DNA of 64,000 bases from Sphaerisporangium rhizosphaerae (GCF_042665155.1 NZ_JBHTCG010000007.1:62001-126000); one strand, 5' to 3'. Shown: positions 17,957 to 28,405, numbered from the stretch's first letter. Translations and numbers: made by a program. Notes: generated by a model from the sequence alone, not told the origin.

Positions 17957-19903
17957 CTATCCAGGGTTGTAGGAGCAGAGAAGGCCGGTGTGGACGGTGG
18001 CGCGGAGCTGGCCGCCGAGGACGGGGTCGGCCTCGGTGATGCGGTTGAGGGCGCGGCGGATGGCCTTGCCGACGGCGATCCGGGCGCGTTCCTCGCCGCC
18101 GGCGAACTCGCGGGCGCGGCCGGCCAGGCCGGCGGCGGAGGCGAGCTCGGCGACCAGCCAGTCGCGCTCGGCGCGCGAGGCGGCGGCGCGCTCGTGGTCG
18201 TTCATCGCCTCGTGCTCCTCGATCTCCGCCTCAAGGCGTGACAGGCGTTCCTTGTAGGTGCGCCTGGCCGCCTCGTCCAGCACCGGCTGGCCGGACGACC
18301 AGGCCGTGCCGGCGTCCCGGGAACGGGGGCCCGCGGCCAGGTCGACGGCGGGGACCTCGTAGCCCGGGTTGGCGATCAGGACGGCCAGGTGACTCATGCC
18401 GACGCCGTGGTCCACGACCGCGGTCCGGCCGCCGAGCTCGACCAGCCACTGCTCACCGCGCCGCCGGCACACCGCGCCCGTCGCGCGCCGCCCGCCGGCG
18501 GAGGGACGGGCGGCCGTGCCGGGCCCGCCGCCGGGCACGCTCATGCCGAGCGCGGCCGCTTCCTGGGCGGCCAGGGCGAGCTGCCGGCGCGCGGCCTCGT
18601 CACGGGGCCCGTGGCGCAGCGCGAGCGCCTGCCCGAGCCGCGCCCGGGACAGCACGACCGCCGGCCGGTGCCCGATGGCCAGGTTGCCCTGGACGGCGGC
18701 CCGCAGATGCTCCACGGCCCGGTCGAGGTCGCCGACGGTGAGCGAGGCGACTCCGAGGCAGTGGTGCACCGACCCGAGGCAGGCCGCTCCCAGGCTGACG
18801 ACCACCGGCAGGTGGGCGAACGGCGCCAGCAGGGTGTACGCCTGGGCGGACAGCCGGGTGTCGGCGAGCAGGTGCGCCGCCTCGACGACCCCGTACATGG
18901 CCATCAGCCAGCTGCTGGAACGCGGCAGGTCGGCCAGGTCCTGGCCGCACAGGCGGGCGAGCATGGCGGCCGCGAGGTGCCGGTCGCCCGCCGAGGCGGC
19001 CGCGACCGCGAGGCCCGCGAACGTGGAGTTGTCCATCGCGCTCAGCTCGGGCGAGCCGGCCAGGTCCGTCAGCACCCCGACCAGCTCGGCCGCCCGGCCC
19101 TGGTACCAGCGGATGGTGCCGAGCTGCGCCCGGTGCCAGCCCAGCGCGTCGATGTCACCGGCCTCGGCGCCCCGGGCCGCGCACGCGGCGGCGAGGGTTT
19201 CGGCCTCGGCGAACCGGCCGGCGCGGATGCTCAGCATCACCTCCATCGCCCTGACCACGAACGAGACGGCCAGGTGGTCGTGCTGTTCGAGCAGGGCGCG
19301 CAGCTCCCGCAGGCGGCGCTCGACGTGCGGGTCGGCTTCGGCGAAGGCGTCGACCGTGCGCCACAGCAGTCCCATCAGCAGGTCCCCGTGCCGGCCGGTG
19401 ACCGAGGCGACCTCGATCAGCTCCTGGGCCAGGCGCCGCCGCAGCGCCTCGTGGCCGGGGCCGAGGACGCAGTGGTGGGCCAGGCTCAGCGCCTCGGCGA
19501 GCGCCACCGGGTCGCCCGCCTGCCTGGCCTGCGCGACGACGGTGAGGATCGCGGCGTGCCCGCCGGTGCGGTAGTCGTCCTCGCCGGTCAGCCGGGCCCG
19601 CAGCCGCAGCGCGGGCGAGGAGGCCGGGTCGGCGAGCGCCAGCGCGTGCCGCTGGCGCACCCGGACGTTCGCCGCGTCGGCGGCCGTGCGGTGCTCGTGC
19701 ACCCAGAGGCCGCCGAGCCCGAGCGCGGCGCGGGCCATCGCGTCCCCGTCGCCGCGGCGTTGCGCGGCCCGGTAGGCCGCCTCGAACCATCGGCGGCCGG
19801 TGCGCAGGTCGCCGTCGGTGTGCAACGAGCTTTCCCCGGCTCGCAGCGACGACTCCGGTTCGCCCCCCGCGATCCGGGTCATCTGCATCTGTGCCCCGCT
19901 CAC
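17957..19903 (-). CDS. TPR-type regulatory protein without a DNA-binding domain
   Basis: 648 residues. The body (about 25-430) is helical, tetratricopeptide-like repeats rich in Ala, Leu and Arg, similar to the C-terminal halves of AfsR/LAL regulators. The last 110 residues (RTYKERLSRLEAEIEEHEA, RIAVGKAIRRALNRI, ending in TGLLCSYNPG) match a C-terminal module found in many actinobacterial ATPase/regulator proteins. No Walker motif, winged helix or LuxR helix-turn-helix is visible. GTG 19903 is chosen as start because GGAGGA precedes it. It is divergent from the AfsR-like regulator with a 264-bp gap, so the pair may share a promoter region and act together. Role is inferred as protein-protein modulation, possibly of the NRPS cluster. 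Confidence 0.6.
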   Translation of the reverse strand: MSGAQMQMTRIAGGEPESSLRAGESSLHTDGDLRTGRRWFEAAYRAAQRRGDGDAMARAALGLGGLWVHEHRTAADAANVRVRQRHALALADPASSPALRLRARLTGEDDYRTGGHAAILTVVAQARQAGDPVALAEALSLAHHCVLGPGHEALRRRLAQELIEVASVTGRHGDLLMGLLWRTVDAFAEADPHVERRLRELRALLEQHDHLAVSFVVRAMEVMLSIRAGRFAEAETLAAACAARGAEAGDIDALGWHRAQLGTIRWYQGRAAELVGVLTDLAGSPELSAMDNSTFAGLAVAAASAGDRHLAAAMLARLCGQDLADLPRSSSWLMAMYGVVEAAHLLADTRLSAQAYTLLAPFAHLPVVVSLGAACLGSVHHCLGVASLTVGDLDRAVEHLRAAVQGNLAIGHRPAVVLSRARLGQALALRHGPRDEAARRQLALAAQEAAALGMSVPGGGPGTAARPSAGGRRATGAVCRRRGEQWLVELGGRTAVVDHGVGMSHLAVLIANPGYEVPAVDLAAGPRSRDAGTAWSSGQPVLDEAARRTYKERLSRLEAEIEEHEAMNDHERAAASRAERDWLVAELASAAGLAGRAREFAGGEERARIAVGKAIRRALNRITEADPVLGGQLRATVHTGLLCSYNPG

Positions 19904-20167
19904 AGCCTTCCTCCGTAGTGTCGGTCATCCCCGTGTTCCCCCCGAGGGGCGCTTGGTGCGCCGGCTCCCGAGCCTGCTGGGCGGGCCTTGTAGGACGCTT
20001 GAAATTTTTAGTAAGTGATTAGTGCCGTTCGTCGGGATCGTGGTGCCATGGAGGCCGTGATGCCATGAACGGAGCCGTGCCGGATCGATGACCGTATATC
20101 CGCTTGTCCCGGCGGCGCGGACGGCCTATGCATGACGTGAACGGATAAGGCCGGTCAAGGGGGTTCG

Positions 20168-23100
20168 ATGGAGTTCCGTGTCCTTGGACAGCTCGAGGTC
20201 TCCGAGGAGGGCCGGCCGGTGCCGCTCGGCCCCCGGAAACAGCGGGCCGTCCTCGCGGTGCTCCTCACCCGCGCGGGCCAGGTGATGTCCCTCGACCGCA
20301 TCATCGAAGAGCTGTGGGAGTGCTCGCCGCCTCCGACCGCGACCGGCACCGTGCAGGCGTACGTGTCCAACCTGCGCACCATCGTCGAGCCGTCCAGGGT
20401 GCCCCGCGAGCCTCCCCGCGTCATCGTCACCCAGCCGCCCGGGTACATGCTGGCCGTCGCCCGCGAACAGCTCGACGCGCTGGTCTTCGAGGACGCCGTC
20501 AGGCAGGGCAGGAAGCTGCTGGGCAGGAGCCGGCCCTGGGACGCCCGCACCGTCCTGGAAGGGGCGCTCGCCCTGTGGCGGGGCACGCCGTACGAGAACC
20601 TCGCCGAGTACGCCTTCGCCCGCCAGGAGGGCGAGCGGCTGGGCGACCTGCGCCTGATCGCGATGGAGACGCACGCCGAGAGCCTGCTGGCCCTCGGGCT
20701 GCACCACGAGGTGCTGGAGGCCCTGGAGAGGCTGACCGCCGACCACCCGCTGCGCGAGAGCCTCGTGGCGCTGCGCATGCTGGCCCTCTACCGGGCCGGG
20801 CGCCAGTCGGAGGCCCTGGACGCCTTCCACCAGGTGCGGCTGGCGCTGGCGGACCAGTTCGGCATCGATCCCGGCCCGGCGCTGCGCCGCCGGTTCGACG
20901 AGATCCTCAGCCAGTCCGCCTCCCTGGACCCCGAGGTCCCCGTCCTCGCCCCGGTGACCCTGCCCGAACGCCTCCCCGCCCCGCCCGCCGAACAGCTCAT
21001 CGGCCGCGGCCTGGAGCTCAGCCTCGCCGAGTCCGACCTCAAGGGCGCGCTCGACGGGGAGGGGCGCACGCTGCTGCTGGTCGGCGAGCCGGGCATCGGC
21101 AAGACCCGGCTGGCCGAGGCGGTCGCCGAACGGGCGGACACGCACGGATCCCTCGTCGTGTGGAGCCGCGCCGTCGAGGACGCGGCGACGCCCCCGTACT
21201 GGCTGGGGGTGCAACTGCTCAGGCGGCTGGCGGAGGAGCTGCCCGAGGCGTTCGCCGAGGCGGCCCGCCCGCACGCCACGCTGCTCGCCCCGCTGATCCC
21301 GGCGCTGCTGGAGGCGCCCGTCCCCGTCGACCCGCACCTGCGGGGCCTTTCCGCCGAGCACATCCGCGTCCCCATCTACGACGCCATCGCCCGCGTCGTG
21401 GTCCGGCTGGCCGCCCTGCGGCCGCTCACGCTGGTGTTCGAGGACCTGCACTGGGCCGACCCGCCCTCGATCCAGCTCACCGCCTACCTCGCCGCCGAGC
21501 TGTGGCGCTCGCCGGTGCTGCTGGTGGCCACGCTGCGCGACGACCGGAACGACCCGCCGGTCGCCGACCTGCTGGCGTCCCTGGTCAGGGAGCGGCGCAC
21601 CCGCAGGCTGCAGCTCGGCCCGCTGGACGTGGACGACGTCGCCGTGCTGGTGAAGAACTGCACTGAGGGCGCCGTCCCCTCCGAGCTGCCGGCCGTCCTG
21701 CACGAGCGCACCGGCGGCAACCCGTTCTTCGTCACCGAGCTCACCCGCATGCTGCGCAGTGAACGCGCCCTCAGCGACCAGGACATCCGCACCCGGCTGG
21801 AGCGCGAGATCCCGGCGGGGGTGCGGGACGTCATCCGCCGCCGCCGGCACCGGCTGCCCGACTCCGCGCGGGAGACGCTGTCGATCGCCGCCGTCGCCGG
21901 GCAGGAGTTCGGCATGGCGCCACTCGCCACCGTCACCGGGCTGGACGAGGAGCGCCTGCTGGAGAGCCTGGAGAGCGCCGTCGTCACCGGCCTGCTCGTG
22001 GAGGACCCCTCCGCCGTCGGCCGCTACCGCTTCGCCCACCCTCTGGTCAGGGAGGCCGTGTACGCCGAGCTCGGCCAGGTGAGGCGGGCGCGGCTGCACG
22101 AGAAGATCGGGCTCGCGCTGCTGCGGTCCGGCGCCGACGTCGACGAGATCGCCCACCACCTGTGGGAGGCGTGGCCGGTGACCGGCCCCGCGGTCGCGCT
22201 CCCGCACGTCTTCGCCGCGGCGCGGCGCGCGCAGAGCTCCCTCGCCCACGAGCACGCCGAGACGCTGCTGCAACGCGCCCTGCTGCTGGCGCGGGCGCTG
22301 CCCGGCGAGCAGGAGCGCGTCGACCAGGAACTGCGCATCCAGGTGCGCCTCGGCGCGCTGCTCGCCCGCCGGCACGGGTACGCCAGCGAGCCGGCCCGCG
22401 CGGCGTTCCTGCGCGCCCGCGACCTGACCGCGCGCAGCGCGCTGCCGAGCGCGCAGTGGGTGCCGGCCGCCTGGGGACTGTGCGTGGCGGCGATCAACGG
22501 CGGCCGGCTGGACGAGGCCGAACGCGTCGCCCTCAGCCTCGCCGAGCACACCGAGGACGCGCTGGCCGCGCTCGCCGCCGTGCACGGCCGGGGCATGATC
22601 ACCTTCTTCCGCGGGGACCAGCACCTGGCGAGCAAGCTGCTGGCCGGAAGCGTCGGCCTGGCCGATCGCGCGGGGGAGGTGGCGGCCGTCCTGCGGTTCA
22701 ACGACCCGCGCGTTCACGGCCGGTCCATCGCCGCGCTGTCGGCCGCGCTGCGCGGGGACGACGCCGAGGCCGACCTCCTGGACCAGGAGGCGCGCGAGCG
22801 GGCCGCCGCCCTGGACAGCCCGGTGCCCGAGGGCCTCACTTCGATCTTCGCCGCGCGGCTCGCCTGGCTGCGCGGGGACGCCCACCTGACCTGGCGGCAC
22901 GCCACCGCCGCCCTCGACCGGGTCAGCCGCTACTCCATCACCCCGATCAGCGTGATGGGGACCATCCTGGCCGGCTGGGCGGAGGCCGAGCTCGCCGAAC
23001 CCGCGGACGCCGAGGAGGGCATCACGCGCCTGAAGTACGGCCTGGACGAGCTGTCGCGCACCGGCACCGCGCTCAACCGGCCCTGCTTCCTCGGCATGCT

Positions 23101-23371
23101 GGCCGAGCAGGAGCTGCGGCGCGGGCGTGCCGCCGACGCGCTGGCGCGGCTCGACCAGGCCGAGGAGATCGCCGCCGAGACCGGGGAGCGCGCCTTCCAG
23201 GCCAGGAACCTGCACCTGCGGGCACTGGCGCTCCACGCCTGCGGCCGCCCCGTGGAAGAGGCGTCGCGGCCGCTGCGCCAGGCGATGGTCGTGGCCGGCG
23301 CCCAGGGCGCGGTGCTGTTCCTGCGCCAGGCCGAGACGGCCCTCGCCCACCTCACTCCCGAGCCCGGCTGA
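20168..23371 (+). CDS. AfsR-like SARP regulator with AAA ATPase and TPR domains
   Basis: 1067 residues. Residues 1-90 are an OmpR-like winged helix (MEFRVLGQLEV, PRKQRAVLAVLL, YVSNLR), 95-245 a bacterial transcriptional activation domain (FEDAVRQGRKLL to FGIDPGPALRRR), about 275-650 an AAA/NTPase domain with Walker A GEPGIGKTR and Walker B LVFEDLHWAD, and 680-1067 TPR-like helices. This is the large SARP layout that activates secondary-metabolite clusters using ATP-dependent oligomerisation. Start ATG 20168 follows AAGGGGG. It sits between the NRPS cluster and unrelated metabolic genes, so the NRPS operon is the likely target, although no 11-bp-spaced heptamer repeats were found in front of that operon. 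Confidence 0.88.
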   Translation: MEFRVLGQLEVSEEGRPVPLGPRKQRAVLAVLLTRAGQVMSLDRIIEELWECSPPPTATGTVQAYVSNLRTIVEPSRVPREPPRVIVTQPPGYMLAVAREQLDALVFEDAVRQGRKLLGRSRPWDARTVLEGALALWRGTPYENLAEYAFARQEGERLGDLRLIAMETHAESLLALGLHHEVLEALERLTADHPLRESLVALRMLALYRAGRQSEALDAFHQVRLALADQFGIDPGPALRRRFDEILSQSASLDPEVPVLAPVTLPERLPAPPAEQLIGRGLELSLAESDLKGALDGEGRTLLLVGEPGIGKTRLAEAVAERADTHGSLVVWSRAVEDAATPPYWLGVQLLRRLAEELPEAFAEAARPHATLLAPLIPALLEAPVPVDPHLRGLSAEHIRVPIYDAIARVVVRLAALRPLTLVFEDLHWADPPSIQLTAYLAAELWRSPVLLVATLRDDRNDPPVADLLASLVRERRTRRLQLGPLDVDDVAVLVKNCTEGAVPSELPAVLHERTGGNPFFVTELTRMLRSERALSDQDIRTRLEREIPAGVRDVIRRRRHRLPDSARETLSIAAVAGQEFGMAPLATVTGLDEERLLESLESAVVTGLLVEDPSAVGRYRFAHPLVREAVYAELGQVRRARLHEKIGLALLRSGADVDEIAHHLWEAWPVTGPAVALPHVFAAARRAQSSLAHEHAETLLQRALLLARALPGEQERVDQELRIQVRLGALLARRHGYASEPARAAFLRARDLTARSALPSAQWVPAAWGLCVAAINGGRLDEAERVALSLAEHTEDALAALAAVHGRGMITFFRGDQHLASKLLAGSVGLADRAGEVAAVLRFNDPRVHGRSIAALSAALRGDDAEADLLDQEARERAAALDSPVPEGLTSIFAARLAWLRGDAHLTWRHATAALDRVSRYSITPISVMGTILAGWAEAELAEPADAEEGITRLKYGLDELSRTGTALNRPCFLGMLAEQELRRGRAADALARLDQAEEIAAETGERAFQARNLHLRALALHACGRPVEEASRPLRQAMVVAGAQGAVLFLRQAETALAHLTPEPG

Positions 23372-23476
23372 CGGGTGATCATGCCGTCGGGGTGGTGTCG
23401 CAAGGGAGAGGTGGGGCGTTAGCGTCGTGGTGCACTGGTTCATCCACGCCGACGACCGACGACCAGAGGACCAACA

Positions 23477-26400
23477 GTGACGAGCGACCTGCCCGCCCTG
23501 ATCTCCGATGATCTGTCACCCGAGGGTACGCCCCCCTACCTGACCTGGACCGGGCCGCCGGTCGGCACCCGGGCCCCGCGTACCGCGCCGGCCTGCCCGG
23601 GCCCGCGCCTGGACCTCGACGGCCCCTGGCGGTTCCACTGGGCCGCACGGCCCGGCGAGGCGCCGTCCGGGTTCGCCGATCCGGGGTTCGACGACGGCGG
23701 CTGGGACGAGCTGCCCGTGCCCGCCCACTGGCAGCTCCACGGCTACGGCCGCCCCTGGTACACCAACATCCAGTACCCCTTCCCCGTGGACCCGCCGCAC
23801 GTGCCCGGCGACAACCCCACCGGCTCCTACCGGCGGCGGTTCCGGCTGGGCGCGGACTGGCTGGGCGCCGTCGCCGCCGGCGGACGGGTCGTGCTGCGCT
23901 TCGAGGGCGTCGACTCCACGGCCGCGGTGTGGCTGAACGGCGGCCCGCTGGGCCTGGTCGTCGGGTCGCGGCTGCCCGCGGAGTTCGACGTCACCGCCCA
24001 CGTCCGCGAGGGCGACAACGTCGTGGCCGTGCGCGTGCACCAGTGGTCGGCGGCCGGCTACCTGGAAGACCAGGACATGTGGTGGCTTTCCGGCATCTTC
24101 CGCTCGGTCGCCCTCGAACTGCTGCCCGCCGGGGCTCCGTCGGACGTCGTGGTGCACGCCGACTACGAGCCGGGCACCGGCCACGGGCTGCTGCGCGTGG
24201 AGTGCGACGTGCCCGCCTCGGTGGAGATCGCCGAACTCGGCCTGTCCGGCCGCACCGGCGAGGACCTCCCGGCCGGCCCCGTCGAACCGTGGAGCGCCGA
24301 GGCGCCGCGGCTGTACGAGGCGGTGGTCGCCACCGAGACCGGGCGGGTGGCGGTCGCGGTCGGCTTCCGCCGCGTCGGCGTCGACGGCGGGGTCTTCACG
24401 GTGAACGGCCGCGAGGTGCTGCTGCGCGGGGTCAACCGGCACGAGTTCCACCCCGAGCGCGGGCGCGCGCTCACCTTCCAGGACATGCTCGACGACGTGC
24501 TCATCCTCAAACGGCACAACGTCAACGCCGTGCGCACCTCGCACTATCCGCCGCATCCGCACTTCCTGGACCTGTGCGACCGCCACGGGCTGTACGTGAT
24601 CGACGAGTGCGACCTGGAGACCCACGGCTTCGAGGCCGGGGGATGGCAGGGCAACCCGTCGGCCGAGCCGATGTGGCGCGACGCGCTGGTCGACCGCATG
24701 CGCCGCATGGTGGCCCGCGACCGCGACCATCCGAGCGTCGTCATGTGGTCGCTCGGCAACGAGGCCGGGACGGGCGCCGGCCTGGCCGCGATGTACGACT
24801 TCGCCAAGCGTGCCGACCCGTCGAGGCCCGTCCACTACGAGGGGGACCAGGAGACCCGCTGCAGCGACGTGTGGTCGCAGATGTACCCCGCCACCGAGGC
24901 GGTCGCCGCCGTCGCCGCGCGGTCGGAGCCGCCGCTGCCCGACCCCGCCCAGGACGCCGCCCGGCGCGGCAAGCCGTACCTGTTGTGCGAGTACGCGCAC
25001 GCCATGGGCAACGGCCCGGGCGGGCTGCTCGCGTACCGCGAGCTGATGGAGTCCAGTGACCGGTGCATGGGCGGGTTCGTGTGGGAGTACATCGACCACG
25101 GCCTGGCCGCCGCCGACGACCGGGGGAGGCCGATCTTCGCCTACGGCGGGGACTTCGGCGAGTCGCCGCACGACGGCAACTTCGTGTGCGACGGCCTGAT
25201 GTTCGCCGACCGGACGCCCTCGCCGGGCATGGTGGAGTACGCCAAGGTCATCGAGCCCGTGCGCGTGGAGGCCGCCGGGCCGGGACGGCTGCGGGTGCGC
25301 AACGTCCAGGACCACGTCGGCCTGTCCCACCTGGAGTTCGGCTGGACGGTCGAGGCCGGCGGCGTCGAGGCGGGCAAGGGGACGCTCGCCGTGCCCGACC
25401 TCGCGCCGTGGGAGAGCGCCGAACTCGACGTGCCCGAGGAGGCGGCGGCCCTCGCGGGCTCGGATGACCGCTTCCTGACCGTGACCGCCCGGCTGTCCGC
25501 CGCCACCTCCTGGGCCCCCGCCGGCCATGTGGTCGCCCGCACCCAGCTCCCCCTTCCCGCCCCCGCCCCGGCCCCCTCGCCCGAGCCCGTCCCCACCGGC
25601 CCGACCGCCGTGACCCCCGCCGGTGCGCGGCCCGTCCGGGAGGCCGGTGGACTGCTGCGGCTCGGGTCCGCCGTCTTCGACCTGACCCGGGGCGAGCTGC
25701 GCGAACTGGCGGGCATGCCCGTCGCCGGCCCCCGGCTGGAGCTGTGGCGCGCGCCCACCGACAACGACCGGCTCGGCCACCGGCCCGAGGGGGCGACCAC
25801 CGCGGCCATGTGGGAGGCGCTCGGCCTGCACCGGCTCACCCACCGGCTCGTCTCCGCCCAGGAGGAACCCGGCGGCGTCGTCTTCACCGTCAGGACCGCG
25901 GCGGCCGGGCTCCGCGACGGGGTCCTGACCCGCTACCGGTGGCGCGCCGCCGGGGACACCCTCGCCGCCTCGATCAGCCTCACCCCGCAGGGCGCGTGGG
26001 CGTTCCCCGTCGCCCGGCTGGGCTGGACCTTCGAGCTGCCCGCCGCGCTGGACTCGGTGACCTGGCTCGGCGGCGGACCCGGCGAGGCGTACGCCGACAC
26101 CCGGGCGGCCTCCCGGTTCGGCAGGCACACCGCCGCGGTCGCCGACCTGCACACCCCCTACGCCCGGCCCCAGGAGAACGGGCAGCGGCTCGACGTCGCC
26201 TGGGTGGAGCCCCGCGGCCCCGAGGGCGGGATCCGGGTGTCGGGCGAGCCGCGCTTCGGGTTCACCGCGACCCGCTTCTCACCGCGGCGCCTGGCGGGCA
26301 CCGCGCACCAGGGGTCCCTGGAGCCGGAGGACGTGCTGTACCTGCACGTCGACCTGGCCCAGCGGGGCATCGGCTCGGCGTCGTGCGGCCCCGGGCTCCC

Positions 26401-26479
26401 CGGCCGGCACGAAGTCCTGCTCACCCCGGCGACCTTCCACCTCTCCCTGAGCCCCGCCGCGGTGAAACGTGGGTCATGA
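23477..26479 (+). CDS. lacZ: Beta-galactosidase, GH2 (LacZ type)
   Basis: 1000 residues, normal for LacZ. The sugar-binding jelly roll (about 45-215; LDGPWRFHW, DELPVPAHWQLHG, DNPTGSYRR), an immunoglobulin-like domain, the catalytic barrel (from RGVNRHEFHP) and the small-chain domain (from about 720; WRAPTDNDR, GPGEAYADT) are all present. Acid/base Glu429 lies in SLGNEAG and nucleophile Glu505 in CEYAHAMGN. It hydrolyses beta-galactosides in the cytoplasm; no signal peptide is seen. GTG 23477 follows AGAGGA by 6 nt. A Pro/Ala-rich linker around 694-715 is longer than usual. No sugar transporter or repressor is adjacent. Confidence 0.95.
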   Translation: MTSDLPALISDDLSPEGTPPYLTWTGPPVGTRAPRTAPACPGPRLDLDGPWRFHWAARPGEAPSGFADPGFDDGGWDELPVPAHWQLHGYGRPWYTNIQYPFPVDPPHVPGDNPTGSYRRRFRLGADWLGAVAAGGRVVLRFEGVDSTAAVWLNGGPLGLVVGSRLPAEFDVTAHVREGDNVVAVRVHQWSAAGYLEDQDMWWLSGIFRSVALELLPAGAPSDVVVHADYEPGTGHGLLRVECDVPASVEIAELGLSGRTGEDLPAGPVEPWSAEAPRLYEAVVATETGRVAVAVGFRRVGVDGGVFTVNGREVLLRGVNRHEFHPERGRALTFQDMLDDVLILKRHNVNAVRTSHYPPHPHFLDLCDRHGLYVIDECDLETHGFEAGGWQGNPSAEPMWRDALVDRMRRMVARDRDHPSVVMWSLGNEAGTGAGLAAMYDFAKRADPSRPVHYEGDQETRCSDVWSQMYPATEAVAAVAARSEPPLPDPAQDAARRGKPYLLCEYAHAMGNGPGGLLAYRELMESSDRCMGGFVWEYIDHGLAAADDRGRPIFAYGGDFGESPHDGNFVCDGLMFADRTPSPGMVEYAKVIEPVRVEAAGPGRLRVRNVQDHVGLSHLEFGWTVEAGGVEAGKGTLAVPDLAPWESAELDVPEEAAALAGSDDRFLTVTARLSAATSWAPAGHVVARTQLPLPAPAPAPSPEPVPTGPTAVTPAGARPVREAGGLLRLGSAVFDLTRGELRELAGMPVAGPRLELWRAPTDNDRLGHRPEGATTAAMWEALGLHRLTHRLVSAQEEPGGVVFTVRTAAAGLRDGVLTRYRWRAAGDTLAASISLTPQGAWAFPVARLGWTFELPAALDSVTWLGGGPGEAYADTRAASRFGRHTAAVADLHTPYARPQENGQRLDVAWVEPRGPEGGIRVSGEPRFGFTATRFSPRRLAGTAHQGSLEPEDVLYLHVDLAQRGIGSASCGPGLPGRHEVLLTPATFHLSLSPAAVKRGS

Positions 26480-26527
26480 AATGGCGCCGCGTTGTTTAGC
26501 GCCCCCATAGTGGGCATCCCGCGAGGT

Positions 26528-28294
26528 ATGACGCAGATCGCCTCGGAAGTACTCGTCCAACGGCTGATCGCCTGGGGAGTCGACACGGTGTACGGCCTGC
26601 CCGGCGACGGCATCAACGGCATCATGGAAGGGCTGCGCCGGCACGCCGACCGGATCAAGTTCGTCCTGGTCCACCACGAGGAGGCGGCCGCGTTCATGGC
26701 GGTCGGCCATGCGAAGTCCACCGGCCGCATCGGGGTGTGCCTGGCGACCTCCGGGCCCGGCGGCATCCACCTGCTCAACGGACTGTACGACGCCAAGCTG
26801 GACCACCAGCCGGTCCTGGCCATCACCGGCATGCAGGAGACCAGCGTCCTCGGCACCGCCTACCAGCAGGAGGTGCGCCTGGACCAGGTGTTCGCCGACG
26901 TCGCCGAGTACAACCTCGTCGTCGACAACCCCGCCCAGCTCCCGGGGGTGGTCGACCTCGCGATCCGCACCGCCTACGCCCGGCGCGGGGTCGCCCACCT
27001 GACCGTGCCCAACGACGTCCAGGTCGCCGACGCCGACGCCGACCCCTACCAGCACATGGGCCCGGGCGCCCCGCCCCGCACCGCGCCGATCTACCTCGCC
27101 CCTCCGGGCGTGCCCCGCGCCGAGGACCTGCGGGCCGCGGCCGAGGTGCTCGACGCGGGGGAGCGGGTGGCGATCCTGGCCGGGGCGGGGGCCCTGCACG
27201 CCCGCCGGGAGGTGCTGGCCGTCGCCGACGTCCTCGGCGCACCGGTGATCAAGACCCTGCCCGGCAAGGCCGTCATCCCCGACGACTCCCCGTACGCGGT
27301 CGGCGGCATCGGGCTGCTCGGCACGCGCCCCGGCGAGGACCTCGTCGAGGACTGCGACACCCTGCTCATGGTCGGGACGAACTTCCCCTACACCAAGCAC
27401 CTTCCCGAACCCGGCAAGGTGCGCGTGGTGCAGCTGGAGGCCGACCCGGCGCGGGCCGGCGCGCGGCTGCCCACCGAGGTGCCGATGATCGGGGACGCCA
27501 AGGAGGGGCTCGCCGCGCTGCTGCCCCTGCTCACCCGCAAGCACGACCGCGGCCACCTGGAGAAGTACCAGAAGGCCATGGACGGCTGGCGGCGGCGGAT
27601 GGCCGACCTGGAGTCGCCCCGCCGCGACCCGATCGCCCCGCAGTACCTCGTGGCGTGCGTCGACCGCGCCGCGTCCGACGACGCGATCCTGACCTGCGAC
27701 TCGGGCACCATCGCCACCTGGGCGGCGCGGCACTGGACCATTCGCGGCGACCGCGGCTTCTACCTGTCGGGCAATCTCGCCTCGATGGCCCCCGGGCTGC
27801 CGTACGCCATCGCGATGCAGCACGCCCACCCGGACAGGCAGGTGATCGCCTTCGTGGGCGACGGCGGCTTCGCGATGCTCATGGCCGAGTTCCTCACCGC
27901 CGCGCGGTACGGGCTGCCGATCACCGTCGTGGTCAACAACAACGGCTCGCTGGGGCAGATCCTGTGGGAGCAGATGGTCCTCGGGTTCCCCGAGCACGGC
28001 GTCCGCTTCGGCGCCCCGGCCTCGGACTTCTCAGGGTGGGCGCGCTCGTGCGGCGGATACGGCCGCAAGGTCACAGACCCCGGCGAGCTCGCCGGCGCGG
28101 TGGCCGAGGCGCTCGCCCACCCGGGGCCGGCGCTGCTCGACGTCGACGTCGACCCGAACGAGCCGCCCATGCCCGGCAAGGTGGAGTATCAGCAGGCCAA
28201 GAAGTTCGCCCAGGCGTTCCTGCGCGGCCAGCCCAACAAGGCGGCCATCGCCACGACCCTGTTCAAGGACCGCATCTCCCACCTGGGTCACTGA
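26528..28294 (+). CDS. ThDP-dependent pyruvate oxidase/dehydrogenase-type enzyme
   Basis: 588 residues. Three domains: PYR with the cofactor-activating Glu in HHEEAAAFMAVG (about residue 57), a central domain with GAGAL, and PP with the ThDP signature GDGGFAML followed by NNNGSLGQ. The N-terminus (QIASEVLVQRLIAWGVDTVYGLPGDGING) and the rest read like the PoxB/pyruvate oxidase subgroup rather than acetolactate synthase. It would convert pyruvate to acetate or acetyl phosphate; the electron acceptor is not predictable here. ATG 26528 is favoured by family alignment over in-frame TTG 26492 and GTG 26513, but its ribosome site is weak. Confidence 0.85.
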   Translation: MTQIASEVLVQRLIAWGVDTVYGLPGDGINGIMEGLRRHADRIKFVLVHHEEAAAFMAVGHAKSTGRIGVCLATSGPGGIHLLNGLYDAKLDHQPVLAITGMQETSVLGTAYQQEVRLDQVFADVAEYNLVVDNPAQLPGVVDLAIRTAYARRGVAHLTVPNDVQVADADADPYQHMGPGAPPRTAPIYLAPPGVPRAEDLRAAAEVLDAGERVAILAGAGALHARREVLAVADVLGAPVIKTLPGKAVIPDDSPYAVGGIGLLGTRPGEDLVEDCDTLLMVGTNFPYTKHLPEPGKVRVVQLEADPARAGARLPTEVPMIGDAKEGLAALLPLLTRKHDRGHLEKYQKAMDGWRRRMADLESPRRDPIAPQYLVACVDRAASDDAILTCDSGTIATWAARHWTIRGDRGFYLSGNLASMAPGLPYAIAMQHAHPDRQVIAFVGDGGFAMLMAEFLTAARYGLPITVVVNNNGSLGQILWEQMVLGFPEHGVRFGAPASDFSGWARSCGGYGRKVTDPGELAGAVAEALAHPGPALLDVDVDPNEPPMPGKVEYQQAKKFAQAFLRGQPNKAAIATTLFKDRISHLGH

Positions 28295-28405
28295 CCCGGA
28301 TGTCCTGCCCGGTCACCCGCCGCCGTCACCATGACCCCGGCATGGGGACGAGACGCCGCCCGGCGCCCGGCGTGGCCCGCGGCCGGTCCACCATGGCGGA
28401 CCGGC

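Noticed and set aside
20126..23443. Long minus-strand frame opposite the AfsR-like regulator
   Set aside because: No domain content; the plus strand has winged helix, BTAD and Walker motifs.
23516..26152. Long minus-strand frame opposite lacZ
   Set aside because: Shadow of the GH2 gene, whose catalytic residues are complete.
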